Assembly: GCA_964511945.1 (NCBI GenBank)
Contig: CAZEHO010000004.1
Span: 1-64,000, forward strand
Length of the DNA: 64,000 nucleotides
Direction of reading: 5' to 3'
DNA from: CAZEHO01 sp964511945
Lineage (GTDB): Bacteria > Actinomycetota > Acidimicrobiia > Spongiisociales > UBA11373
Each line of letters starts with the position of its first letter. The first letter of the stretch is position 1. Made by a program: the position numbers and the translations under genes. The notes beneath the pieces were generated by a model. The model was not told the DNA's origin and made no database searches. It worked only from the letters and a program-made list of their open reading frames with translations. Positions 8,332 to 17,012 of the stretch are shown piece after piece.

Positions 8332-10559
8332 CGGTCACCCGCCCCGACACTCCGATCGACATCGCCGGCGGCGTTGGCACATCACCGTTGCGTCCGGACG
8401 GGATCCCGAAGCTGAAGGGCGAGTTCGAATACTCCTCCGACATCCATGAGGACGGGATGTTGTGGGGTGCCACCCTGCGCAGCCCCCACCCGCATGCTCG
8501 TGTGGTCTCGATCGACGTGGCCCCGGCACTGGCCATCACCGGGGTCCGGGCCGCACTCACCATCGACGACGTGCCGGGTCTGCGCTATTTCGGTCAGGAG
8601 CATCAGGACCAGCCGGTGCTCACCGACGGTGAAATCCGCTTCTGGGGTGAGACCGTGGCGGTGGTCGCCGCCGACGACCGCGACACTGCCCGCCGCGCCG
8701 CCCGGGCGATCGAGGTGGAGTACGAGGTCCTCGTCCCCCTCTCCGATCCCGAAGAGGCCGAGCGCCGCGGTGAGATCTTCCGCGAAATGCGGATCACCAA
8801 CGGTGACCAGGATCTCCGGGGCAACGCTTTCGTCGAGGGCTATTACGAGGTCGGCCAGCAGGACCAGGCCATGTTGGGCACCGAATCGGGAATGGCGGTG
8901 CCCGACGGCCAGGGCGGTGTCGATCTCTACATCTCGACGCAGTGGATGCATGTCGACCATCGCCAACTCGTCGCCTGCCTCGGCCTGACCGACGATCAGG
9001 TCCGTCTCCACCCGGCCGGGATCGGTGGTGCGTTTGGGGCCCGTGAGGACATCACCCTCCAGATCCACCTCTGTCTGCTGGCACTGCATACCGGCCGTCC
9101 GGTGAAGATGGTGTACGACCGGGCGGAGAGTTTCGCCGGTCACGTTCATCGCCATCCGGCCCGCATGTGGTACCGCCACGAAGCCGACCGTAACACCGGC
9201 AAGCTGGTCCGGGTCGAAGCCAAGATCCTCCTCGACGGCGGCGCCTACGCCGAGACCAGCGGGGCCGTGATCGCCAACGCCGCATACTTCGCCCCCGGCC
9301 CCTACGTGGTGCCGGCCGTCGACGTGCATGCCGTGGCGGTCCGCACCAACAACCCACCGGCCGGAGCCATGCGCGGGTTCGGCGCCAACCAGGCGTGCTT
9401 CGCCCACGAGGCCCAGATGGACCGCCTCGCCGCCGAGTTGGGAGTTGACCCGATCCAGTTCCGTCTCAGCAACGCTCTCAATTGCGGCGACCGGATACCC
9501 ACCTCAAACCAGGAGATCACCGGCAGCCTCCCCACCACCGAGGTGATCCAATCCACCGCAGCGCTCCCCCTCCCCGACCCGGAACCGGGTGACGATTCCC
9601 GCCGCCTCCCCGGCGGTACCGGCCTCACCACCCCGAAATCCGCTGTCGTGCGGGGGATCGGGTTCGCGGTTGGGATCAAGAACATCTTCTTCTCCGAGGG
9701 CTTCGACGACTACGCCGAAGCCCGGGCGGTACTCAAACCCGACCACGTCGAGATCCACACCGCGGCCTCCGAGGTCGGCCAGGGCATGATCACCGTGATG
9801 GCCCAGATCGCCCGCAGCGCCACCGGAATCGCCGACGTAGAGATCATCTTCGACTCCACCGACAGGATCGGATCCGCCGGATCCACCTCGGCGTCACGGC
9901 AAACCCAGATGGCCGGCGGCGCAACCCTCGCCGCCTGCCGGGGACTCATCGACAAAGCCCTCGACCGCGCCGGCGGCGACCGTTTCAACAGCCGCGGCGT
10001 GTGGCGGGGTAACGAACTGGTCGCCTCGATCGACGACCTACTGGCCGAAGGCCCCCTCGAGCACCACGAGCAATACCGTCACGCCGAAACGTTCCCACCA
10101 AACGAGACCGGCCAGGGCGACGTCCACGCCGGTTTCGCCGTCGCCGCCCACCGGGCGGTCGTAGACGTCGACCCCGAACTCGGCCTCGTCCGAGTCGTGC
10201 AAGTCGACACCGCCCAAGACGTCGGCAAAGCCCTGAACCCGCTCTCCGTGCTCGGCCAAATCGAGGGCGGGATCATGCAGGGCGTCGGCCTCGCCGTCAT
10301 GGAGGAACTTCTCGTCGACGAAGGCGTCGTCCGCAACGCCTCCTTCACCGACTACCTCCTCCCCACCTTCGCCGACGCACCCCATGTCGAAGCCGTCATC
10401 GTCGAGGACCCCGAACCGGACGGCCCCTTCGGAGCCAAAGGCTTCGCCGAACTGCCCACAATCAGCTCGATGTCCGCAGTCGCCGCCGCCATCCGCGACG
10501 CCACCGGCCTCTTACTCAACCGGGTCCCCGTCCGCCCCGAAGACATCGTCGGGCTCTAG
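8328..10559 (+). CDS. Molybdenum hydroxylase, molybdopterin-binding subunit
   Basis: Catalytic large subunit (743 aa), starting at the GTG that overlaps the stop of the 2Fe-2S gene. The a/b-hammerhead domain covers about 20-135, followed by the molybdopterin-binding domains. Cofactor loops are GIGGAFGARED, AGAMRGFGANQA and EVGQGM. FGAKGFAELP near the C-terminus holds the catalytic Glu that activates the Mo-bound water. An AYxR-type active-site loop of CO dehydrogenase is not apparent, which favours a hydroxylase of the xanthine/nicotinate/aldehyde type. The frame remains open upstream of 8328, but that part is the wrong frame of the 2Fe-2S gene. Substrate purine is an inference from the neighbouring deaminase. 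MocA at 50.8 kb could serve its cofactor. Confidence 0.9.
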   Translation: MTVTRPDTPIDIAGGVGTSPLRPDGIPKLKGEFEYSSDIHEDGMLWGATLRSPHPHARVVSIDVAPALAITGVRAALTIDDVPGLRYFGQEHQDQPVLTDGEIRFWGETVAVVAADDRDTARRAARAIEVEYEVLVPLSDPEEAERRGEIFREMRITNGDQDLRGNAFVEGYYEVGQQDQAMLGTESGMAVPDGQGGVDLYISTQWMHVDHRQLVACLGLTDDQVRLHPAGIGGAFGAREDITLQIHLCLLALHTGRPVKMVYDRAESFAGHVHRHPARMWYRHEADRNTGKLVRVEAKILLDGGAYAETSGAVIANAAYFAPGPYVVPAVDVHAVAVRTNNPPAGAMRGFGANQACFAHEAQMDRLAAELGVDPIQFRLSNALNCGDRIPTSNQEITGSLPTTEVIQSTAALPLPDPEPGDDSRRLPGGTGLTTPKSAVVRGIGFAVGIKNIFFSEGFDDYAEARAVLKPDHVEIHTAASEVGQGMITVMAQIARSATGIADVEIIFDSTDRIGSAGSTSASRQTQMAGGATLAACRGLIDKALDRAGGDRFNSRGVWRGNELVASIDDLLAEGPLEHHEQYRHAETFPPNETGQGDVHAGFAVAAHRAVVDVDPELGLVRVVQVDTAQDVGKALNPLSVLGQIEGGIMQGVGLAVMEELLVDEGVVRNASFTDYLLPTFADAPHVEAVIVEDPEPDGPFGAKGFAELPTISSMSAVAAAIRDATGLLLNRVPVRPEDIVGL

Positions 10560-10585
10560 CCGAGCCGGATTCCGGCGGGTTCGGC
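10559..10585. terminator. Imperfect hairpin after the hydroxylase operon
   Basis: GCCGA-CCGG pairs with CCGG-TCGGC around a short loop right at the stop codon of the large subunit. There is no U-tract. The following gap to 10783 holds no convincing gene: a 44-codon open frame (10613-10747) looks weakly protein-like but has no start signal. TAGCCT at about 10745-10750 could be the -10 of the next gene. Confidence 0.35.
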
Positions 10586-10783
10586 AATGGCCGCTCGGCG
10601 CAACTCCGCCTCGTGGAACACGATCTCCGCATCTCTCCCATTGGCGACTTCGTGTTCGACACTGCATCCTCATTTGCGGTGCTTCGGCTCACGCTACCGA
10701 CAGAACCTGCGCCGGCGCCCGAGGCCGCCACCTCCCCGGGGAAGTAGCCTGAAGGGTTACCTGACCGTCCCAAGGGAGACTTC

Positions 10784-12100
10784 GTGACCGCTATCGATAT
10801 CAAGCCGGCTTCGGGCAAGTTGGGCATCCTCACCCCGGGAATGGGTGCCGTTGCCACCACCTTCTATGCCGGTGTCATCGCCGCCCGTAGGGGTCTGGCG
10901 GAGCCGTTCGGGTCGTTGACCCAGCTGGGCCATATCCGACTCGGCAAGCGCACCGAGGCCCGTAATCCGTTGATCAAAGACTTCGTCCCAGTCGCGTCTC
11001 TGGACGATCTGGTGTTTGGTGGCTGGGATCCGATCTCCGACGATGCCCATCAGGCTGCACAGCGCTGCGGTGTGCTCACGCCGTGGGATCTGAGCGGTGT
11101 TGCGGAGGATCTGGGTGAGATCTCACCGATGCCGGCCGTGTTCTCTCATGATTGGGTGAAGAAGCTCGAGGGTGTCGACCATGTGAAGACGGGCACCTCC
11201 ACCATGGATCTGGCCGAGCAGTTGATGGCCGACATGGAGTCGTTCAAGCGGGACAACGGCTGCGACCGATTGGTGATCGTGTGGTGCGGCAGCACCGAGA
11301 CCTACCGCGAGCCGACCGCGGTGCATCAGAGCCTGGAGGCCTTTGAGGAGGGTCTGCGCAACAGCGATCCGGAGATCGCTCCGAGCCAGGTGTATGCCTA
11401 CGCCGCGCTGAAGCTCGGGGTGCCGTTTGCGAATGGTGCCCCCAACCTGACCGTCGATATCCCCGCAATGGGCGAGCTGGCGGCGGAGACCGGTACCCCA
11501 TTCGGCGGTAAGGACTTCAAGACCGGCCAGACCCTGATCAAGACCATCCTCGCTCCCGGCTTCAAGGCCCGGCTGCTCGGTGTCGACGGCTGGTTCTCCA
11601 CCAACATCCTGGGCAATCGCGACGGTGAGGTGCTCGACGATCCCGAAAGCTTCAAGTCCAAAGAGGTCTCCAAGCTGGGCGTGTTGGAGCAGATCCTCCA
11701 GCCCGACGTGTACCCGGACCTGTATGGGGACATGTATCACAAGGTGCGGATCAACTACTACCCGCCCCGGGGGGACAACAAGGAAGGCTGGGACAACATC
11801 GACATCTTCGGGTGGATGCGCTACCCGATGCAGATCAAGGTGGACTTCTTGTGCAAGGACTCGATCCTCGCCGCCCCGATCGTGTTGGACCTGGCACTGT
11901 TCATGGACCTGGCGTCGCGTGCCGGCCAAGAAGGGGTGCAGGAGTGGCTGTCGTTCTACTTCAAGAGCCCCCAAGCCGCTCCCGAGCTGTATCCCGAAAA
12001 CGACCTGTTCATCCAGCTCACCAAACTCAAGAACACCCTGCGGCACTGGATGGGTGAGGACCTGATCACCCACCTCGGCACGGAGTACTACGAGGAGTAG
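10784..12100 (+). CDS. ino1: myo-Inositol-1-phosphate synthase
   Basis: Converts glucose-6-phosphate to 1L-myo-inositol-1-phosphate with NAD, the first step towards phosphatidylinositol and mycothiol in actinobacteria. The 438-aa product has the Rossmann start GKLGILTPGMGAVATTF, the GNREGxxL-like loop as ILGNRDGEVLDDP, the SKEVSK lysine segment, and DFLCKDSILAAPIVLDLALF near the C-terminus. The GTG start is preceded by AAGGGAG. It ends 7 nt before an acetyltransferase gene, so the two are likely co-transcribed. Confidence 0.93.
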   Translation: MTAIDIKPASGKLGILTPGMGAVATTFYAGVIAARRGLAEPFGSLTQLGHIRLGKRTEARNPLIKDFVPVASLDDLVFGGWDPISDDAHQAAQRCGVLTPWDLSGVAEDLGEISPMPAVFSHDWVKKLEGVDHVKTGTSTMDLAEQLMADMESFKRDNGCDRLVIVWCGSTETYREPTAVHQSLEAFEEGLRNSDPEIAPSQVYAYAALKLGVPFANGAPNLTVDIPAMGELAAETGTPFGGKDFKTGQTLIKTILAPGFKARLLGVDGWFSTNILGNRDGEVLDDPESFKSKEVSKLGVLEQILQPDVYPDLYGDMYHKVRINYYPPRGDNKEGWDNIDIFGWMRYPMQIKVDFLCKDSILAAPIVLDLALFMDLASRAGQEGVQEWLSFYFKSPQAAPELYPENDLFIQLTKLKNTLRHWMGEDLITHLGTEYYEE

Positions 12101-12107
12101 GACCCCG

Positions 12108-12650
12108 GTGATCGGGCTCGACAACGTCGAACTGCGCGACGCGCTCGTGCGGTTGCGCCCCTACCGGCTCGAAGATGCCGACGCCGTACTCGACGCCGTG
12201 GCCGAATCGATTCCGGAAGTCGGCGCCTACGAGACCTGGTGCCATCCCGGGTACACCCTGGAGAACGCGGCCGAGTATGTGGCGTGGTGGGTGTCGTCGT
12301 GGGATCGGGGGACTGCGTATTACTTCGCCGTGCACGATTCAGAAGGGACCTACCTGGGAAGCTGTGGGCTCGCCGGGCTGGATCGGGAACACGCAACCGC
12401 AGGCATGGGATTCTGGATCCGGACCCCCCAGACCAATCGGGGCTACGCAACGGCGGCGGCCCGGTTGGTCGCCGAGTTCGGGAACGACGTCCTGGCACTC
12501 GCCCGAATCGAAATCCTGGCGGCGGTCGACAACGCTGCCAGCAGGAGGGTGGCGAAGAAGCTCGGTGCCCGCTTCGAGGGAATCCTGCGCGACCGCTTCC
12601 TGCTGCTGGGTACGCGTCGCAACGGAGCGCTGTACGCATTAACCGAATAG
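12108..12650 (+). CDS. GNAT acetyltransferase, RimJ/RimL type
   Basis: Predicted acetyl-CoA-dependent N-acetyltransferase (180 aa) of the RimJ/RimL branch. Features are the N-terminal VRLRPYRLEDADAVL strand-helix, the central GSCGLAGLD strand, MGFWIRTPQTNRGYATAAAR as the acetyl-CoA loop region, and VDNAASRRVAKKLGARFEG, typical of ribosomal-protein or small-molecule acetylases. The GTG start lies 7 nt after the ino1 stop, with GGAGTAGGA overlapping that stop as a ribosome-binding site. The substrate is unknown. Confidence 0.85.
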   Translation: MIGLDNVELRDALVRLRPYRLEDADAVLDAVAESIPEVGAYETWCHPGYTLENAAEYVAWWVSSWDRGTAYYFAVHDSEGTYLGSCGLAGLDREHATAGMGFWIRTPQTNRGYATAAARLVAEFGNDVLALARIEILAAVDNAASRRVAKKLGARFEGILRDRFLLLGTRRNGALYALTE

Positions 12651-12661
12651 GGGGACAGGCC

Positions 12662-13166
12662 ATGACCGAGGCGCCGGACTTCACCATCACCGAGGCCGGC
12701 GAGGCCGACGTCCCCGCCATCGCCGAGTTCTTCTGGGCCGCCTGGCGCTCCTCCGGGCCCAATGCAGCCCGGTGGGCGGGAGCGAGCGAAGAGGTCATGG
12801 AGGAGCTCACCGCTCCCGAAGTCCTCCGGGCCCGGATCGGAGGACCCGAACGCAGAATGTTCCTGGCCTGGGTCGAAGACCGGGTGGTCGGCTTCGCATC
12901 TAGAACCGGACACCCTGGTGGAACTCGCCGGAATCGTGGTCCTCGAAGAGATGGCCGGCCGCGGCATTGGAACTCCACTGGTCGACGCAGCCGCAGAGGT
13001 TGCGACAGCAGGTGGCCCCGAGGAGATGCTCGTCAAGACGGAGACCACCAACGAGCGGGCACTCGGCTTCTATCGCTCACGCGGGTTCTCTGATCTCAGG
13101 ACCTCCGCCGAGGAGGTAGAAGGCATCACCGTCGAGGTGGCGGAACTCGTTCGCCGGCTGAGGTAA
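12662..13166 (+). pseudogene. GNAT acetyltransferase interrupted by a frameshift
   Basis: A second acetyltransferase starts at ATG 12662 after an AGGGGGA ribosome-binding site. Its first frame gives a normal GNAT N-terminus through WVEDRVVGFAS, then goes out of phase near 12898-12902. The other frame resumes with LEPDTLVELAGIVVLEEM, GRGIGTPLVDAA (acetyl-CoA loop) and NERALGFYRSRGF, and ends at TAA 13164-13166. Joining the two needs a +1 shift at the TCTAGA. The reading after the break is well conserved, so this is either a very recent mutation, a sequencing error, or less likely programmed frameshifting; no slippery heptamer was seen. Full-length product would be about 167 aa. Confidence 0.75.
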
Positions 13167-13261
13167 CCGTGGGGTACGCGCGGCGCGCAACCGGCACTTG
13201 CCCGGTAGCCTCGCGAGAGAGGCCGCAGCCGCGCCGCCCACCGAGTCGGGAGGCGCACACC

Positions 13262-14527
13262 ATGTCGAAGTGGAAGGACGAGATCGACGGGAAGCGGCTG
13301 CATCCCGAGAGCCTCATGATGTCCTACGGGTACCGACCGGAATGGTCGGAGGGGGCCATCAAGAGTCCGATCTTCCAGACCTCGACGTTTGCATTCGAGA
13401 CCGCCGAGGACGGCAAGCGCTTCTTCGAGCAGGCGCTCGGGAAACGTGAACTCCAGCCCGGTGAGAGTGGCGGGCTCATCTACAGCCGGCTCAACAACCC
13501 GGACATGGAGATTTGCGAGGACCGGCTCACCTTGTGGGACGGCGCCGAGGACGCCGCCCTTTTCGGCAGCGGGATGGCGGCGATCTCCACGGCAATGATG
13601 ACGTTCCTCCGCCCGGGCACCGCGTTGCTGGCAAGCGAACCGCTCTACGGCGGGACGCACCATCTCGTTGACTGGGTGATGCCGCAGTTCGATGTCGAGG
13701 TGCTGCGATTCGGGTGCTCGACCACGGAGGACGAAATCGAGGCTCTCGTGGCAGCGACCGGCAAGCCGCTGTCGATGATCCTCATCGAAACCCCGGCGAA
13801 TCCGACCAACGACCTGATCGATATCGCGATGTGTGCCCGCGTTGCCGATCGCCACACCACCGACGACCGTCCCGTTCCGCTCGCCGTCGACAACACCTTC
13901 CTCGGGCCGGTGTTCAGCCACCCACTGCGGCACGGTGCCGATCTGGTCATCTACTCGGCAACCAAATACCTCGGCGGGCACAGCGATCTGATCGCCGGTG
14001 CCGTGCTCGGCTCGAAAGATCTCATCGAACAGGTGAAGGCGTACCGGACGGTGCTCGGAACACACACCACTCCCTGGATCTCCTGGCTGTTGATGCGAAG
14101 CCTCGAGACCCTGCCGCTCCGGATGGGGCGCCAGGCCCAAAGCGCCCGCCGGGTTGCCGACTTCCTGGCATCACACGACAAGGTCCAGCGGGTCAGCTAT
14201 CTAGGACACCTCGACGCCGGCCATCCCCAGTTCGATCTGTATGAGCGCCAGTGCGAAGGTCCCGGAGCGATGATCGCATTCGAGGTCGAGGGTGAGGAGG
14301 CCGGGGCCTACCGGTTCCTCAACTCACTGCAACTGATCAAGCTGGCGGTGAGTTTGGGCAGCACCGAATCCCTGGCTGAGCATCCGGCCACGATGACTCA
14401 CTCTGAAGCAACGCACGAGACGAACTGTGCTGCCGGGGTCACCGACGGATTGGTCCGGATCTCGATCGGTGTGGAGCATCCGGAGGACCTGATCCTCGAC
14501 ATCGGACAGGCACTGCGCGCCGTCTGA
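13262..14527 (+). CDS. Cystathionine gamma-synthase family PLP enzyme
   Basis: Cys/Met-metabolism PLP-dependent enzyme (421 aa) of the trans-sulfuration family (cystathionine gamma-synthase, methionine gamma-lyase, O-acetylhomoserine sulfhydrylase). The PLP lysine is about K235 in SATKYLGGHSDLIAG. Other signs are YSRLNNPDMEICEDRL, the GSGMAAIST phosphate loop, ETPANPTNDLIDI, and LGSTESLAEHPATMTH near the C-terminus. ATG 13262 is chosen because GGGAGG lies upstream; the frame stays open further 5' but without family similarity. Which family reaction it runs cannot be fixed by eye. Confidence 0.88.
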   Translation: MSKWKDEIDGKRLHPESLMMSYGYRPEWSEGAIKSPIFQTSTFAFETAEDGKRFFEQALGKRELQPGESGGLIYSRLNNPDMEICEDRLTLWDGAEDAALFGSGMAAISTAMMTFLRPGTALLASEPLYGGTHHLVDWVMPQFDVEVLRFGCSTTEDEIEALVAATGKPLSMILIETPANPTNDLIDIAMCARVADRHTTDDRPVPLAVDNTFLGPVFSHPLRHGADLVIYSATKYLGGHSDLIAGAVLGSKDLIEQVKAYRTVLGTHTTPWISWLLMRSLETLPLRMGRQAQSARRVADFLASHDKVQRVSYLGHLDAGHPQFDLYERQCEGPGAMIAFEVEGEEAGAYRFLNSLQLIKLAVSLGSTESLAEHPATMTHSEATHETNCAAGVTDGLVRISIGVEHPEDLILDIGQALRAV

Positions 14528-14558
14528 TCTCCTTACATCTCGCTCACCGACCTCACAT

Positions 14559-14604
14559 CCCACTCCCGTTCACTGGGCACAGGCCCAGACAAGAAGGGAG
14601 TGGG
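14559..14604 (+). promoter_or_regulatory. Leader hairpin that buries the lipoprotein ribosome-binding site
   Basis: CCCACTCCC (14559-14567) pairs with GGGAGTGGG (14596-14604), and inside it CTGGGC (14573-14578) pairs with GCCCAG (14583-14588). The AAGGGAG that should be the ribosome-binding site for ATG 14607 lies in the 3' arm. It could be a terminator for the upstream enzyme, a translational switch, or both. Confidence 0.5.
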
Positions 14605-14606
14605 TC

Positions 14607-15995
14607 ATGAAGCACAAGAGGCTCCTCGGAACGGTCCTGGCGGTGTCACTCCTGGCGGCTGCGTGCAGCAGCAGCGACGACGGGAACGCCCTCGATTTCC
14701 CGTCGACGGCACCTGCAGTCGAAGCCGAACTCACCAACGGTCCGGCTCCACCAGATACGGCGTTGGGCGAGCTGCCAGAGGACGCACTGCCGGATGGGCA
14801 GTTCCCACCGCCGCCCCAGGGTGGAGCCCCGACCGACCCTCAGGTTCCCCAGCAGACGGCCCCGGAACAGGCGGCCGCCGAGGTGTTCGACCCGGCCGCC
14901 GATGCGCTCGATGCCGGTACCTCCGGCCTGCCCTACACGATCGTCGACACCGGCCAGGCCGCCTTCTACGACGAAGACAGTCAGATCGCCGAACCGGCGG
15001 ACGGCTCCGCCTTCGACGGCCAGGACGCCTCCTACGACGGTGTCGACTTCGCCTATGTGGACAACGGTGACGGGACCGTCACGGATCTCAACACCGGGCT
15101 CATGTGGGCATCGGACCCCGGCGAGAAGGTGACCTGGGCCGAGGCGATGGCCGGAGCCGAGGACTACTCGCTGGCCGGATACGACGATTGGCGACTCCCA
15201 ACGGTCAAGGAGCTGTACTCGCTGATCACTTTCAGCGGCAGCAGCGTGGCGAGCATCCCGTATATCGACACCGACTACTTCGAGTTTGCCTACGGCGACG
15301 AGTCGGCCGGCGAGCGGGCGATCGACAGCCAGTGGTGGACCAGCACGAAGTACGTGAGCACGGTGTTCGACGGTAAGGACGCGGCATTCGGTGTGAACTT
15401 CGCCGACGGCCGCATCAAGGGGTACCCCACCGACACCGGCCCCGGCGGACAGCCGAAGCTCAACTATGCCCTCTACGTCCGGGGCAACACCGACTACGGC
15501 GAGAACGATTTCGCCGACAACGGTGACGGCACCGTGACCGACGCGGCCACCGGCTTGATGTGGCAGCAGGATGACGGCGGCCTGACCCTTGACTGGGTGG
15601 AAGCGCTGTCGTACTGCGAATCGGCCACCACGGCCGGGTACGACGACTGGCGCCTGCCCAATGCCAAGGAACTCCAGAGCATCGTCGATTACAGCCGCAG
15701 CCCCGACACCACGGGCACGGCGGCCATCGATCCCGTGTTCGACGTGAGCGACATCCAGGGCTGGTACTGGTCGAGCACCACGCTGCTCGAGTCGCCTGAC
15801 GGCAGCCAGGCGGTCTACGTCACCTTCGGTGAAGCCACCGGCATCTACAGCGGCGAAGCCATCGACGTCCACGGGGCCGGTGCCCAGCGCTCCGACCCGA
15901 AGACCGGCGATGCTTCCGCCTACGCCGATGGCTTCGGACCGCAGAACGACGAGATCCGCATCGACAACTACGTCCGCTGCGTCAGAGATGCGTAG
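14607..15995 (+). CDS. Lipoprotein with two DUF1566 (Lcl C-terminal) domains
   Basis: Secreted lipoprotein (462 aa). The signal peptide ends in a lipobox LAAAC with C20 as lipidated residue, followed by a Ser/Asp/Pro-rich linker to about 140. Two DUF1566-type domains follow, each beginning D-N-G-D-G-T-V-T-D and G-L-M-W and containing Y-D-D-W-R-L-P-x-x-K-E-L: at about 150-300 and 305-460. Acidic residues and the Trp/Tyr-rich folds suggest an extracellular binding or adhesion role similar to Legionella Lcl, but the function is not known here. It stands alone between hairpins. Confidence 0.85.
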   Translation: MKHKRLLGTVLAVSLLAAACSSSDDGNALDFPSTAPAVEAELTNGPAPPDTALGELPEDALPDGQFPPPPQGGAPTDPQVPQQTAPEQAAAEVFDPAADALDAGTSGLPYTIVDTGQAAFYDEDSQIAEPADGSAFDGQDASYDGVDFAYVDNGDGTVTDLNTGLMWASDPGEKVTWAEAMAGAEDYSLAGYDDWRLPTVKELYSLITFSGSSVASIPYIDTDYFEFAYGDESAGERAIDSQWWTSTKYVSTVFDGKDAAFGVNFADGRIKGYPTDTGPGGQPKLNYALYVRGNTDYGENDFADNGDGTVTDAATGLMWQQDDGGLTLDWVEALSYCESATTAGYDDWRLPNAKELQSIVDYSRSPDTTGTAAIDPVFDVSDIQGWYWSSTTLLESPDGSQAVYVTFGEATGIYSGEAIDVHGAGAQRSDPKTGDASAYADGFGPQNDEIRIDNYVRCVRDA

Positions 15996-16006
15996 AAGGC
16001 CTCGTC

Positions 16007-16195
16007 CCTCCCCCCGATCCGGTGCTGTCAAGACCGGTTTGACGTGGGGCGGGGGGGAGGTGGCCCGAAGGGCCGGAGGGAGGTCGGGAACCGCTTCGCG
16101 GTTCCTTGGGGGTTGCTTCGCAACTCCAGGCACAAGGCAACCAGGACTCCCCTGCTCCCCGCGGCGCTCAGCACCCTTGAGAGAGGGGGCCGAAC
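16007..16195. repeat. Hairpin-rich intergenic repeat, copy B
   Basis: Same family as 6031-6282. It holds a G-run/C-run stem flanking the shared GTCAAGACCGG, then GGCCC-gaa-GGGCC (16062-16074), GGAACCGC-ttc-GCGGTTCC (16087-16105) and GTTGC-ttc-GCAAC (within 16111-16124). Loop sequences GAA and TTC recur. It occupies the gap between the DUF1566 lipoprotein and the nitrilase gene. No protein-coding signal was seen in it. Confidence 0.7.
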
Positions 16196-16214
16196 CCGTA
16201 TCCCCAGGATCCGG

Positions 16215-16220
16215 TACCGT
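16215..16220 (+). promoter_or_regulatory. Putative -10 box (TACCGT), leaderless nitrilase
   Basis: TACCGT ends 8 nt before the GTG at 16229; the spacer CTCATCCC has no Shine-Dalgarno character. Confidence 0.45.
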
Positions 16221-16228
16221 CTCATCCC

Positions 16229-16993
16229 GTGCGAGTCACCGTCTGCCAACTCCGAGACGACGAACATCTCATCGCCGATGAGTGGGATGCGCTGGTCGAA
16301 CACACCCGGGCGGTCGAGTCGGACCTCGTGGTCCTGCCGGAGATGCCCTTCCACCCGTGGCTGTTCACCGAGCGCCGGGCCGACCCCGACCGTTGGGCGG
16401 AGGCCGCCGGAGCCCACGACTACTGGATGCGGCGCCTCGGTGAAACCAGTGCGATGGTCGTCCTGGGCGCCCGGCCCATCCTCGCCGAAGAGCGGCGGCT
16501 CAACGAGGCCTTCGTCTGGTCGCTCGAGACCGGGCACCGGGCAGCCCACTACAAGCGCTACCTACCCAACGAGGACGGCTTCTGGGAAGCCTCGTGGTAC
16601 GAGCCCGGTGACGGCAGGTTCGACGCCAAACGCACGAGCGGGATCACGGTCGGCTTTCTGCTGTGCACCGAACTCTGGTATCCCGAACACGCCCGGGAGT
16701 ACGGCCGGGCCGGAGCCGATCTCATCGCGGTCCCCAGAGCGACCGACGCCGCCAATCGCAGCAAGTGGGTCGCCGGGGGCAGAACGGCGGCCGTCGTGGC
16801 GGGCTCCTTCTGCGCATCGTCGAACCGCGGTGGCACTTCCGGGGGCATGGACTGGGCGGGTACCGGCTGGGTCATCGATCCCGATGGAGAGGTACTGGCA
16901 CTGACCTCCAACGACGACCCGTTCGTCACTGTCGAGATCGACCTAGACGTTGCCCTGCGGGCCAAGAAGACCTACCCCCGCTACGTGCGATAG
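16229..16993 (+). CDS. Carbon-nitrogen hydrolase (nitrilase superfamily)
   Basis: Amidase or nitrilase-fold enzyme (254 aa) that hydrolyses a C-N bond in a small cytosolic molecule. The catalytic triad is visible: E38 in VVLPEMPF, K109 in HYKRYLPNEDGFWE, C146 in FLLCTELW. Length fits single-domain family members such as N-carbamoyl-putrescine amidase or omega-amidase. GTG is chosen because it directly precedes the RVTVCQL strand and lies 8 nt after TACCGT. The next gene starts 19 nt after the stop but has its own TACCCT box. Substrate unknown. Confidence 0.88.
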   Translation: MRVTVCQLRDDEHLIADEWDALVEHTRAVESDLVVLPEMPFHPWLFTERRADPDRWAEAAGAHDYWMRRLGETSAMVVLGARPILAEERRLNEAFVWSLETGHRAAHYKRYLPNEDGFWEASWYEPGDGRFDAKRTSGITVGFLLCTELWYPEHAREYGRAGADLIAVPRATDAANRSKWVAGGRTAAVVAGSFCASSNRGGTSGGMDWAGTGWVIDPDGEVLALTSNDDPFVTVEIDLDVALRAKKTYPRYVR

Positions 16994-16998
16994 CTCGA

Positions 16999-17004
16999 TA
17001 CCCT
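16999..17004 (+). promoter_or_regulatory. Putative -10 box (TACCCT), leaderless GSDH-like gene
   Basis: TACCCT ends 8 nt before ATG 17013; the spacer CCGCCGTC has no Shine-Dalgarno. Confidence 0.4.
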
Positions 17005-17012
17005 CCGCCGTC

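Noticed and set aside
10613..10747. 44-codon open frame between the hydroxylase operon and ino1
   Set aside because: Composition is protein-like, but there is no ribosome-binding site or promoter box and no recognisable similarity.
12890..12910. Programmed +1 frameshift in the second acetyltransferase
   Set aside because: No slippery sequence or stimulatory structure was recognised; mutation or sequencing error is simpler.
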